Assembly (NCBI GenBank): GCA_003991915.1
Contig: RQTK01000026.1
Coordinates: forward strand, 847,621 to 911,620
Direction: 5' to 3'
From: Elysia chlorotica
Lineage: Eukaryota > Mollusca > Gastropoda > Plakobranchidae
Length of the DNA: 64,000 nt
The notes under the pieces are model-generated. The model worked only from the letters and a program-made list of their open reading frames with translations, was not told the origin of the DNA and did not search any database. Shown piece by piece: positions 1-64,000 of the stretch. Made by a program: the position numbers and the translations under genes. Positions within the stretch are counted from its first letter, which is position 1. Each line of letters opens with the position of its first letter.

Positions 1-1229
1 CTTCTCATAACTAATGCCGGGTTTAAAATATAATTTAGCAATGTTTTCTGTAAATACCTGTAGGCCTGAATAAACAGTGTAAAGTTCTGTAAGTATAAAG
101 AAGGAGAAACATCATGCCAATAAACATTGCCATGACTTTGTGTGTGTGTGTGTGACTGTAATTTTCATGAGAACCATTGATCTCAAGATATTGTATACAT
201 GTTATACAGCTGTACTTATATAGTACGCACCATAACTTTTTGTTAGTTTTTGTAGTCTAGACATTGATGGAATTTTGCCCTCATCTATCAATGGAAAAAA
301 ATTATGTAAGTATTCGCACCTTGCAGCTGTCACTCTCAAAAGCTGCTACAATGAAATCTGCTTAAGATAAACCCTGTTTCAGGTAAACTAAAGTTCATAA
401 CATCTTATAAACTGTTTCCAGGGTACTTTTTTTTCTTAACATTTCAATCGCTGTTTAATATGAACTTGGGATATTTATTTTCAAGGCATTTCACTTTAAT
501 GATTTTATGTGTGCTCAGGACTTTAGAATAAGTTCATTCAGCTGCGTACCTTTGATTCTTGAAACAGTAATCTGTTAATTATCATGATACAATTACGTGT
601 ATGATGTAGAAATGTACATTGTAAATGCCATGTACAACGTTTAAGATTGGCAGGGCTTTACAAACTTAAGTACTATTTGTAGCTAACGGTGCTTATGGTG
701 TCATCTGCTGGTAATGGTTGGCTTGAATAAGGAAATGTATCCAATGTTTGTCAAGTTTAGTGAAATAATTATGTGAGAGGATTTGAGTTCAAGACGTCAC
801 AGTCTCACTCTCAAATCTTAGATCATATTACATTGTATTAAGCCAACCATGAAAACATATATATACATGTACATAAAAGGCCTACTTGTGATGTATTCGT
901 CAAAATATTAAGGGCACAATTGTTCATCATGTTGCTGTAAATCTGGTGATGTTGATGTTTCCCTCTGATTTCTCTACGTTCCTGTAGCATGTCAATTGTG
1001 AGGCTCAAATTCACTCAGAGTCAGATGTTTGTTTCGATGCCAACAGTTTCTACTTTTCTATTCTTCTATGTGATGAATTTTCATAATAAAAATAATTACA
1101 CATGAACTGAAATGAGAACAAGTGTTCTATCTAATTTTAATCTTTAAGTCCTTCCCAAACTTCAGTAGGTTATAGTTAATAATGTAAGTGGCATGGATAA
1201 CAGATGCATAATTTCTTTTATTTTTAAAG

Positions 1230-1354
1230 GTCTTTCAAGGAAGAAAAGTGGCACCATAGAACTCCTACCGGTAGGTGACAGAAGCCGTCCTGAAAGACCA
1301 AAGGTTGCGAAAGAGATCCGGGTTCTAACATCTATCCCTACTAAAAAGAGGTGA
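1230..1354 (+). CDS. Possible last coding exon of an unidentified upstream gene
   Basis: After a T-rich stretch ending in AAAG, an open frame reads LSRKKSGTIELLPVGDRSRP then ERPKVAKEIRVLTSIPTKKR and TGA at 1352. The composition is protein-like and an AATAAA follows 172 bases later. No homologue comes to mind and no earlier exon is visible in the first kilobase. If real, this gene converges tail to tail with ash2l. Confidence 0.4.
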
Positions 1355-1525
1355 TTCAGTGGCTTCAAAACTGCCACTGTACAAAATGTGTTGACATATT
1401 AAGTACCGAAGTGCACACTGTGCTGCAATTGTACCATTGATAATTTTTAAACCTTTCTTTTTATTTGCAGCTTTTTAAGGGGATGCTGCTCCATTCTTTC
1501 AAATTTATTTTAGTACATTCTGTAC

Positions 1526-1531
1526 AATAAA
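1526..1531 (+). terminator. Possible poly(A) signal of the upstream gene
   Basis: AATAAA 172 bases past the TGA at 1352-1354, in AT-rich sequence. Confidence 0.35.
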
Positions 1532-3948
1532 TTACAAGTTTCTTTTCATTTCAAGGTATGGAATTAGTTTTTTTATTGGAAGTTTACATGAATAAACAAT
1601 ACATACCATAAATATATAAAATGGGTGCCTAACTATTAGTCTTTTCAATCGTCATCTTGAGTTTTAATATTCGGCAATGCGCCAGTCAAGATTTACAAAT
1701 AATCATTAAATAAGAGGCAATAAGTGAATAACAGACAAACTCATGGCCCAGTAAGATTAACTGTTCCACCTGTTGATAATATTGTGTATATGAAATTAAA
1801 AGATTGTCTGTCATAATTGAAACCAGAAATAAGTTTCAGTAGAAAATGTATAGTGCATTGTAAAAAATAAGCTAGGCTGTAATAAATACATGTACATGTA
1901 TTAGATTTCACGACAAGCTTTTTCAGATCTGCCTTAACTTGAACTAAGCTTTCAAGTTCATGGTTCATCTTTTTTTTTGGGTACATTGGATGTAATGGTG
2001 TCTCCTGGAGAATCTAGCATGAGATGCTAAACAGTTCCACTTAAAAAATATAATACATGTAGTCAGTCTATGTATCTGATGAGACTACATAAATCATAGG
2101 AGTCAGATGGTTCAGCTGATACATCTTAGAGAATCAGAATTTATCTTTGTGGCCTAACAACTACCGTCTAATTGAAAATGTACCAATAGACTTCTTTGCT
2201 TTCATTATTTCTTTTAGGCGTTTACAACTAATAACAACTCAAAGCAGCTTTTGTTTGTTAAACATGGCTCTGGCATGGCCAGAAACCAAATCTCTACCTT
2301 GGAAGTTGTAGTTGTAGACTGACGAGCCGGAGATCCATGGTTTGAATCTCAGCCAGTGTATCTAATTCTGAGCAGGATAGTTTGAGGACGAAGAAGACGT
2401 TTAGAAAAGCAGTTGCAATTTAAAAAGCCCTCTTGTTCAACAGAATATGTATGTCATGACTTGTTTTGGGAAAGGTGTTTGTTATTTACAAAAATTTGTT
2501 TATCTGATTTTACCTCCATAGTGTAAAACTAACTTTAAAAAATATTAAGTCTATTCCTAGGTTCAATCCTGGAAAAGTTCTGCTTCTTAAAAGATTTGTT
2601 AACTCTGTGAGCCGCAAGGTAAAATTAAAATTTAATACATGTATTGAGCGGACAAAAAAACTAATTGACTTGTGTGTTGTTCAGGGTTATTTTCATGAGT
2701 CTCATAACCAATAATTAGTGATAAATTTTGAAAATAAATTGCAAGTAGTAATACTATTGTAAGAAAAACGTTGAGTAGAAATAGGTTGAATGGAAACAAA
2801 ATTTTCCGTTTTTATTTCACGAACTAAAAATCAATGTAAAAATAGTGGACAGACTAATGCCTCTGATACAAAAGTCTAGACTGACCCCACACCAAAATCT
2901 TTGGTATGTTTTTTTAATAATCAGATAAATTAGCCTTTACACACCCTGGTTCTTTAAAAATGAAAATGTTTTAGGCATTTTGTAAGCACACATAAAAAAA
3001 GGATCACCATTGCTATGCCTCTCGTTTCCTAAACTGTGATTTTTTTTCAGAACTGTGACTGTTGCAATACATAATATACTGTTTTGTTTTTTCTTCTTCT
3101 TCTCATGTTGGACATTTATAAAAAAAAGTTTGTATAGAATAAAGTCTTACAAACAAATCAGGTGCTGATTTTGATTTACAATTTTTTGCCCATTGAATAG
3201 ATCTACTTTAATACAGTACATGATCTTTCATGCCAACTAAATTTTGTTTTTCCCCATTTTATTTAAACTACACTTAGAATGACTTAAACTTACACTATAG
3301 TTGTAACCTACAAAATTTGCTAGAGGATGGTTTCTTTTTGACTGTTAAAAATCAGACGCATAAATCGAAGCCATTCTGGTTTGATTATCTTACTTCAAAG
3401 CTGGCACCACCAATATAAGCCATTATAAATATATTGTACTAGTACTACATGTACCTCTCTATTAATATTATTGGCTCAGTGCTCCCAATAAATCAGAATA
3501 TATGATACAATAGTACCTAGATAAGTAGATAGTGTTATTGATAAGTCAATCACCCCATGTTAAAGGAGTGGATTACAAAGGAAAAATGATAAGCAGTGAG
3601 ATTGTCATAGAGAAGTGAGGGGGGAGACGAGTGGCAGCTGACAGATGGTTGAGCAAGATAAGAGATCAAAGAGTGAGGCAGATTGTGTATGGTTGGGAAA
3701 GAGGGAGTCAATTGTATGTAGATGGGTGTACAAAAAGGTAACGCAGGTAGGGTACTGGCAGTAGTAAGTCACACATAGCTTCAATAAACTATGCATCCAA
3801 CAAACTATTGACACGGTTCATCCGATTTGTACTGTACGAGTCTGTTAAACCAGGATAGAACTAGCACAGAAAAAGGATTTACCACTACAAAATAATGTCT
3901 TGTGATAAAATTAAGACTGACAATTGGAATTACAATCATTACAATGAC
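1532..3948. other. AT-rich spacer between converging genes
   Basis: No coding frame, known repeat or RNA gene seen. A weak tRNA-like box B (GGTTTGAATCTC) at about 2339 has no clear box A. The first 1.2 kb of the window is likewise featureless. Confidence 0.45.
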
Positions 3949-3954
3949 TTTATT
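3949..3954 (-). terminator. Likely poly(A) signal of ash2l
   Basis: TTTATT on the plus strand reads AATAAA on the minus strand, 193 bases past the ash2l stop codon. It is the nearest canonical hexamer I found. Confidence 0.55.
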
Positions 3955-4146
3955 ACATCCTATGAAATTTATACATTTAACAAAACAAATTACATTCAAC
4001 GAGTTTGAACAACATTAAGATAATGAGTGAAAAAGTTATTTATACTGTAGTATTTTTAGTAGTGAGATTTCACTTTTAATTTCTTGATGGCAGGATGATT
4101 AAATTCAGTAGCATCAAATGTCCCAGTGTTTTGCCGCCTACAAAGT

Positions 4147-57132
<52,986 letters not shown>

Positions 57133-57354
57133 GACTAGACTAAAAAAAGGATGCACGTTTGTACATTCCTTCAAGTCCTTTCAAAGCTTCAGTAGTTGTC
57201 CTTTGAAACTAACTGCAAACAAACAAACAAATAAAAAGTTTCATTAGATTAGAAGGATTAGGATACAACAAACTTCAGATCCTTTGAAATTATACTAGGA
57301 TCTGATTCTAGAAAGAACCCAATTTTTTTAAAATACTTTTTCTTCTTCTTACAC

Positions 57355-58015
57355 CCTGTGGTTGGATCAATAATGAGATCAGTTGCTTGGTTTTCCCGCA
57401 TTGATCTTCACTCCATAGGTTGCTGAATGATGTTGTGCCCAGTTATTCTACTCCTGTTTTTCCCGGATGTTATTGACAAAACGCAAGATTGTAATTATCC
57501 TGCCTCCAATACTGACTGTTCCAGGGGGGTATTTCAGTGCGTCAGTCATAATGCTTCCTAAAAAGATTCTGAAGAGGTTGCGAGAGAAAAAATAGTCTTA
57601 TCTCAACCAGACTGTTGTCCTGAACCAGACCCCCATGTTGCCATTGAGGTAGCCTTTTGGTAAGGTTTTGCTGGAGATATTTCTCACACAATATCCTGAG
57701 GTTGAACATCTATTGTGCTGCATCCTGCTCTTAAGCCTTCCGGATCTTCCGCAATCATTTTCTCTTACTGTGGTTTCAGCTTTTAGTCTGTTAAGCTAAG
57801 TTTGCTCAGAGCTACAGACTTCAATAAATGACCTTACTGGGGTGGTTAGTTATTAGAATGATGGTGCTGCAGTTCTGACATAGTTGTAGGTTAGTTCTTG
57901 GGAAGTGAATTGACTACATGTAGTGAATGTGTTGGCCATTTTACAGTCTGCCTGATCTTGTTCCAGATGATAGTCAGAGCTCTTGCCATGGCCTTTTTTT
58001 CCCTGCCTGTACTAA
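57355..58015 (-). mobile_element. RTE-like LINE reverse transcriptase remnant
   Basis: On the minus strand, with breaks: IIWNKIRQTVKWPT, NLQLCQNCSTIILI with HPSKV, AGCSTIDVQ, MTDALKYPPGTVSIGGRIIT, ILRFVNNI (the decayed FADD catalytic box) and TAYGVKINAGKPS. The order follows RTE-class reverse transcriptases. Several stops and the lost Asp pair show it is inactive. It lies 220 bases upstream of the ash2l start. Confidence 0.78.
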
Positions 58016-58429
58016 TTAATTTAATAAGGGATGCAAAAAGCAAAACCTTAAATCCCCTCTCCTTTTGTGTAGAGTCTGTCCTCACATTGAGAATCATCCG
58101 ATCGAGATGGACACTGATTGTTATGATGCTACATTAAAGTGGGTTTCCAATCACTGAGGAATTTAGGTGGGATTTGACCAGTTACTACCAACATCTAATA
58201 CTTTATTATAGACATGCCAATCAGTTTTTATGATTGGTTTACACTTAAGTTTACATAATCTGATAGGGTATAGGTTTTAAAAATTGCCAGCCTGATACAC
58301 AAATCAAATCTCTCTCTCTCTTTATAACTCTTTAATATTTTCTGTACCTTAAGCCGGGTGAGCCGGCTCGTAGGACTTTTAATGAATATATATATATATT
58401 AAATTTGGAGGTGGTCTAGGGAAAGAGTT

Positions 58430-58510
58430 AAAGAAGTGGAGGTCTGAGGATAGAGCGTGTAGCCTGAAATTGGAAGGTTGTAGGTTTGATCCCTGCTACA
58501 GCCGTCACAA
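58430..58510 (+). mobile_element. tRNA-like SINE head, another type
   Basis: GGTCTGAGGATAGAGC resembles box A and GTAGGTTTGATCCC resembles box B, about 40 bases apart. The sequence after it does not match family 1. Confidence 0.5.
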
Positions 58511-59850
58511 TATGAGAGAGCTTCGTATTCTCCAACAAAGCATTACTTTTAGTTTCAATCTTTAACTTTGCAATCTGATGACATCAATTCATAGTGATGT
58601 GGTGGAATTGGGTGGTTTGACTTGCAGAGGGGTCCTGGCCACTAATGGTAGTGGCCAATATCTTTATTGTGCGTGGATTTCGCAGTTGAAGAGTCGTAGA
58701 TGTAAGGGTAAGGTTCGTCCTCCTTGGGTCTCCGATACTGATACTCATACTATATATAGATTCTAGCCATTTTCCTATTTATCATTCTATCTATATCTGA
58801 TTTACCACAGTGATAAGAATGTCTGCAGTTCAGTTATATGATGATCTGCGGCTCGAATCTCAGCAGGTGCTTCCGCAGATCTAGATCTAGATCTAAATTA
58901 AGAGTTTTTTTGTTTTGTTTTGTTTTTCACTTCTGTGTCAATTCTAAAAAATCGTAAACTATATGATCTAGATCTCTAGATCTAGATCTAGAATCTAGGT
59001 CTAATGTATCGATGTAATCCAAATAAAACAAAATAAAACCTAAATCTATATAAGCAACCTAACAATTACTCGAAGTTTATTTTACTCAGGTTATAATTGA
59101 AAAACACCGGTACTAGCCTGTTTCATTTGCACTTAATTTATCTTTAATTTTTAGACTCCGTTGTTTGAGACTTGAGTTTGCCAGGCTGAGTTTGAAGGGA
59201 CTCTACTCTCAGTAAGCTTACTCCAGGCCTAGTGAGTTAACACCAAAGACCTTACACCTTGTTTTGGGATTAACACTAGCAGTAGCACTAGCAGTATCGT
59301 AAAATAAATTATTTCTATTTTATATGAGGAAAGGCTAATTAATTCAATTATACTCTCAATTTTGTGGACTTCACTATTTTTTTAATCATTTAGAATTAAA
59401 ATCTTGGGTCATGTTCAGTAGTCGTTAGAATTAGATTTTACCTTCACCGCCACTCGTGGGTGAAAAACACCCGGGTTGTGAAAAATCTGCGTAACTCTTA
59501 ATGGTGCCAATTTTAAAAGTAAAACATATACATGTATACGTATTCCTCGATATGTGTTTAGTGTTTCTACCTGTGTTGTTCATTTCTGAATAAAAATAAT
59601 TTGTTGATTTTTTGAACCATGTGGTTTCCTTGAAGCCGCCAATGCATTCGTTGGTTAAAAAAAAAATACCCGTATACTCATAGATGGGTCCCGGCAATGG
59701 TTATAGTTATTACTCTCTGTCTCTCCCTATTTCTCTCAATATATCTCTCTCATTTCTCTCCAATATCTCTCTCTTTCTCTTTCTATCTCCCTTCCTCACT
59801 CTCTTTCACGCTCTTTCTCCTCTCTTACTCTCTCTATGTCTGTCTCTTAC
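58506..59850. other. AT-rich stretch, nothing recognised
   Basis: Contains clusters of overlapping AGATCTAGATCT palindromes at 58880-58895 and 58967-58990. No coding evidence. Confidence 0.4.
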
Positions 59851-60250
59851 ATTCTCCCTCCTTCTCTCTCTCTCTCTCTCTCTCTCTCAATAGGTATGTG
59901 TGTGTTTACTCCTTCTGCTCCTCTTCCTATTGTTCCTCAGCCTTCACCCCCTTCTGCTCCGCTTGCTGCGCCTCTGTTCCTCAGCCTACACCTTTTCTGC
60001 TCCGCTTGCTGCGTCTTCTGTTCCACAACCTACACCCCCTTCAGCTACGCCTTCTGTTCCTCAACCTACACCCTCTTCTGTTCCGCTTGCTGCGCCTTCT
60101 GCTCCTCTTTTTCCTGTTCCTCAGCCTACACCTCCTTCTGTTCCTCTTGCTCCTGTTCCTCAGCCTACACCCATTCTGCTCCGCTTGCTGCGTCTTCTGT
60201 TCCTCAGCCTACACCCCTTCTGTTCCGCTTGCTGCGCATCTGTTCACGTG
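59850..60250. repeat. CT tract and pyrimidine-rich 44-48-bp repeat array, copy 1
   Basis: After a CT tract (to about 59888), units such as CTTCTGTTCCTCAGCCTACA followed by CCCNTTCTGYTCCGCTTGCT repeat. All three plus frames are open for long stretches because stops are rare in pyrimidine-rich DNA. Confidence 0.85.
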
Positions 60251-61779
60251 GAAACACAGTGGATGTCGCACCATCTCGCCCAAGCTTCTCTTTTTTGCAG
60301 CGAGAATTTATTTCATATGAAAAGTGTTACAGTAAACAGAGTAGAAGCCTAAAAAAAGCCCGCCTCTTTTGTCTCCTTTCCTCATGGTGCTAGATCTAAG
60401 CGCTGCGCTTAGATCTTGCGTCAACAGGTGCGTGGTCGCTTGAAAGTTGACCGGAAATGAAGTAGGTCCGTATTTTGAGCTGGACATAGATCTGTAACCA
60501 TTGATCGTAGCGAAAATCTGAAAACAGATTTGTAATCTGCGATCCAAATTTTAACAAATTCTACGCGTACAGATGCTGTAAAAAATGCATAATAAACAAT
60601 TTCATTTTAAAAATTGTTTTTATTTGATTCAGACACCCACACATTGAAGAATGCTTGTTATTTCCATCCCCGCACACTTTCCATGCCTTATCTGTTTTTT
60701 GTTTGAAGTTTATACACTTTGGATTGTAGTGCCACGTATTTTTTTAGAATCATTATTTTAAACAAATCTATTTGTCGTCTATTTTTTCTTTTTGAGTGTA
60801 GCCATGTTAGTATCATCCATTGAAGTATTTCTTCATTCACATCCATCTCCTATAAGTATAACTGAAACAAATAAAATGAGACGATGCAGTTTGTGGTGAT
60901 TGAGCCCAGGCCCACCAAGAAGAAAAATACATGTATGCATTTATTTAATTTAAATAAGATAGATAGATAGATAGATAGGCCTAAATAAATAGATGAATAG
61001 GCATAAGTAAATATATCGATAGCTAGACCGATAGATAGATATGCTTATCAGTATCACATAACTATTTGCCGCCACAACATGGAGTACTTAATATAGTAAG
61101 CTATGCGCCACAACCAATTTTTATTTTTAATCCTCTTTCACTTTTCAGGATCACTGGGTGAACCCCCACCCCCCTCTCCATGACTAATAGTAATAACGAG
61201 TGGCTCTGTGGGTCGCCTCTTCTAGGTTATCTTATTAATCATTAGCCTGATATACAATGTATCAACAAATTGGTATAAATATTGCAAACTGATCTCTTTG
61301 TAAGAGACCTCTTCTAATTTATTGTCTCCTAAGCTATCAATGAAGATCTGATAATAATATTACATGTATGTCGACGGTCGCAAGACTAACAGTAACGTCT
61401 TTACAAGTGGGAGGGTGTGAGGATTCGTCTCAGCCGGTCTCTTGTGTTTTTTACACATAACCAATAGGCATGGCAAATATTGCCAAATCGATGAGGTCCT
61501 TCTTTATTTCCACGATACAAGTTGAAACCTAGTGAAGTCATATGCAATACACGGTACATGTACTCGTAGTAATTTTCGAAAAAAAATCCTTCTAGTGCTT
61601 CTTGTTAAGTTTATTCTCGACCAATAAGGGGATATAACAAACCAATGCCACCACCACGTCTATCTTTTCTTGGAAAATTACAAACGATCCCTATTACATT
61701 AGTAAAAATAAAGAGACAGATGAAATTCCAGGGACGCACATGTACTGTAGGAAGAATGAGATCGAGAAACAGAAACAGT
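60251..61779. other. Spacer between the two arrays, nothing recognised
   Basis: AT-rich, with a short GATA tract near 60956-60980 and a SINE-like GTCTCAGCCGGTCTCTTGTG at about 61425. No coding frame is supported. Confidence 0.4.
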
Positions 61780-62272
61780 AGCTTGCTGCGTCTTCTGTTC
61801 CTCAGCCTACACCCATTCTGTTCCGCTTGCTGCGTCTTCTGTTCCTCAGCCTACACCCATTCTGTTCCGCTTGCTGCGCATGTGTTCCTCAGCCTACACC
61901 CCCTTCTGTTCCGCTTGCTGCGTCTTCTGTTCCACAACCTACACCCCCTTCAGCTACGCATTCTGTTCCTCAACCTACACCCTCTTCTGTTCCGCTTGCT
62001 GCGCCTTCTGCTCCTCTTTTTCCTGTTCCTCAGCCTACACCCATTCTGCTCCGCTTGCTGCGTCTTCTGTTCCTCAGCCTACACCCCTTCTGTTCCGCTT
62101 GCTGCGCATCTGTTCCTCAGCCTACACCCCCTTCTGTTCCGCTTGCTGCGTCTTCTGTTCCTAGGCCTACGCCCCCTATGCCTCGCTTGCTGCGTCTTCT
62201 GTTCCTAGGTCTACACCCCCTATGCCTCGCTTGCTGCGTCTTCTGTTCCTAGGCCTACACCCCTTCTGTTCT
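61780..62272. repeat. Pyrimidine-rich 44-48-bp repeat array, copy 2
   Basis: Same units as 59.9-60.2 kb. The stretch 61909-62115 matches 59998-60235 closely, with one internal deletion, showing block duplication between the arrays. Confidence 0.88.
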
Positions 62273-62570
62273 TCTTCCTTCTGATTCTCCGCCTGTGCCC
62301 CGTCTGCTCCTCTTTCTCCACATGCACCTCCACCTCCCACTCCTCATCCTGCTCGTCTTTTTCTTCTATTCCTGGTCTTCTATCCTCTCTTCCTCATGTT
62401 GCTGCTCTTTGTCCTCTTAATATCATGTTCCTGCTCTTCATCCTCCTGTTCATTCCCTCTTCTTTTTGCACGGCGCCCTTGCGGTACTTCGCTTTATTCC
62501 ACTTTTTTTTTTCATTTTCTCCTCTTAAATAAATAGATCGATAGATAGATACAATAATAATTATAATAAT

Positions 62571-63180
62571 AATATTTATTTATAGAGCGCTTTCCCTACA
62601 AAAAGCCCAAAGCGCTTAACAGCAATTTTAAATATACTCACAAAAGTGTTTAAAAGAAACATTTACACACACAATTCCCTAAAATGACTTTTTTTTTTTG
62701 TTTTTTTTTTTTTGTTTAAAGCAAAAATTGCATAGAAATATAATAAAAGGCTCTTAAGGTTATACACAAATAGTTGTTATAAATACATGTTATTAAAACT
62801 TAGAAAAACAATGATATTTAAAACACATTGATATTATTAAACATTTCTATAGATATATCACAGAGTCAGAAATTGTTTTTAAAAAATCGAGTACTGATCC
62901 TCGGATAAGAAAGAGAGTGGAGAAAAAAAGGATGATGAGCGTACGAGATAAAACCAAATAGTCAATTCGAGGAATTTTAATATTAAAATGAGACTTTAAA
63001 AAGATGCGTCTTTAGTTTAGACTTGAACAGTGTTAATGAATTAACACCCTTCAACTCGTCCGGAGGGTTGTTCCAAAGGTTTGCACTTTGGAAAGTGAAG
63101 GTTCAATAGAAAGATAGAGTATCACACGCAGAGAAGATGTCATACACAATCCTTGTGATAAGCCTTGCTGTGCGTAAAAA
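62571..63180. repeat. Interspersed repeat with TAGAGCGCTTT...AAAGCGCTT end
   Basis: TATTTATAGAGCGCTTTCCC and AAAGCCCAAAGCGCTTAACA at one end, and TCCGGAGGGTTGTTCCAAAG about 430 bases later, resemble a dispersed repeat common in marine invertebrates. The family assignment is from memory of the pattern only. Confidence 0.45.
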
Positions 63181-63351
63181 AAAAGGTTTCATTGTACAGA
63201 GAAACAAATAAATAGAGAAATAGATTTATAGAGAAACAGAAACAGTACATGCGGCGAAACAGAAGGGTGAAAAAGCAGAGGACAACAGAGAACCACATAC
63301 ATCGAGGGCCTAAACAATTATACCACCAATAAAATTATATAAGTAACAAGC

Positions 63352-63451
63352 TGACAGTGATAAGGTCTGACAACAGGGAAGCCTGGCGAGCCATGATCGT
63401 CGATGTCAGCTCCAGACTTCAACACATGATGATGATGATGATGATGATGAA
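63352..63451 (+). mobile_element. LINE 3' end with (GAT)n tail
   Basis: Reads SDNREAWRAMIVDVSSRLQH, like the DRxxWRxxV end of RTE-type LINE proteins, and runs straight into an ATGATGATG tail of 8 to 9 units. RTE elements often end in short tandem repeats (family knowledge). Confidence 0.6.
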
Positions 63452-64000
63452 CGCGTTTCTTTGTAATAGAGCACTTTTCTTAGTAATTTTTCCGTCCTGG
63501 TTTCCTCTTGCATCTCCCCCGTTCCTCTCTAATTTTAAAATCCGATTGTTGATCAATACAGTCATGATTTTTTATTATTGCGTCCAGGATATAATTTTTG
63601 TGGTCTCGTTTTTGTACCATTGTAAGTCGTATTTTCGTGTTGTTTTCTTTAAAAAATTATTTCATGTAATTGATTGGTCATATTAGGGATCGTTCACAAA
63701 CCATGTGGACAGCTAGGGGGCTGGTTCGTCAAATGTCCACAGCAGTTTTTAATAGATAAGCCATTTTTTTACAATTAAAGAAAAAAACTTTATCAGTTTC
63801 AACTTGTCTTCAATATTAATTTTAAATGTTTAGAAATCTGGCAATCACCAATTGTGTGACCCTATGGATACTGTGATGATTCTTTTTGCTTGCACAAAAT
63901 TTTATTTGACCGAAATAATTGTGCCTATCAAACTAAAATAAAATTCAAAAAATAATACTCTTTCAGAAATGTTTTGTGCCTCTGCTGAGTGAGGTTATCA

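Noticed and set aside
2283-2360. tRNA-like sequence with GGTTTGAATCTC
   Set aside because: No convincing box A or cloverleaf, so not called a tRNA or SINE.
59697-60320. 207-codon plus-strand open frame
   Set aside because: It consists of CT tract and pyrimidine-rich repeats open in all three frames, with no conserved domain.

Overview
The window is animal nuclear DNA. It has spliced genes with GT-AG introns, three runs of N, very many simple repeats and minisatellites, and retroposons that include a tRNA-derived SINE with visible target-site duplications, an RTE-like LINE and a Penelope-like element. The SINE family, the TACATGTA-rich AT background and the close match of one gene to ASH2L suggest a lophotrochozoan, most likely a marine mollusc such as a gastropod. 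The organism call is inference; the gene calls below rest on translated exons and matching splice phases.

Layout. (1) 1-1.6 kb: a possible last coding exon of an unidentified plus-strand gene (1230-1354) with a poly(A) signal at 1526. (2) 4147-57132, minus strand: a nearly complete ash2l gene, the shared WRAD core subunit of MLL/SET1 histone H3K4 methyltransferases. I traced 15 coding exons and every junction keeps frame. The traced exons encode 506 residues; about 30 residues inside the SPRY domain were not found and may lie in a gap or unseen in the large intron. (3) 30652-39199, plus strand: a second, complete five-exon gene lying wholly inside a 35.6-kb ash2l intron on the opposite strand. 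It encodes a 529-residue predicted single-pass membrane protein with a short N-terminus, one membrane helix followed by a CCW juxtamembrane motif, and a long disordered acidic/Ser/Pro-rich tail. I do not recognise the family. Its 5' leader carries three short upstream ORFs. (4) 57.3-64 kb: upstream of ash2l, with an RTE-like LINE remnant right behind the start region, two related pyrimidine-rich 44-48-bp repeat arrays, and a LINE 3' end with a (GAT)n tail. No gene was recognised there.

The 35.6-kb ash2l intron holds most of the repeats: CT/GA, GACA, GATA, GAA and ATC microsatellites, minisatellites with units of 61/77, 28, 42, 31 and 36 bp, SINE copies, a 438-bp foldback element with 116-bp arms, and two of the three assembly gaps. 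The best candidate for undescribed biology is the nested antisense membrane-protein gene with its uORF leader, repeat-rich introns and a SINE-tail-like sequence at its first coding splice donor.
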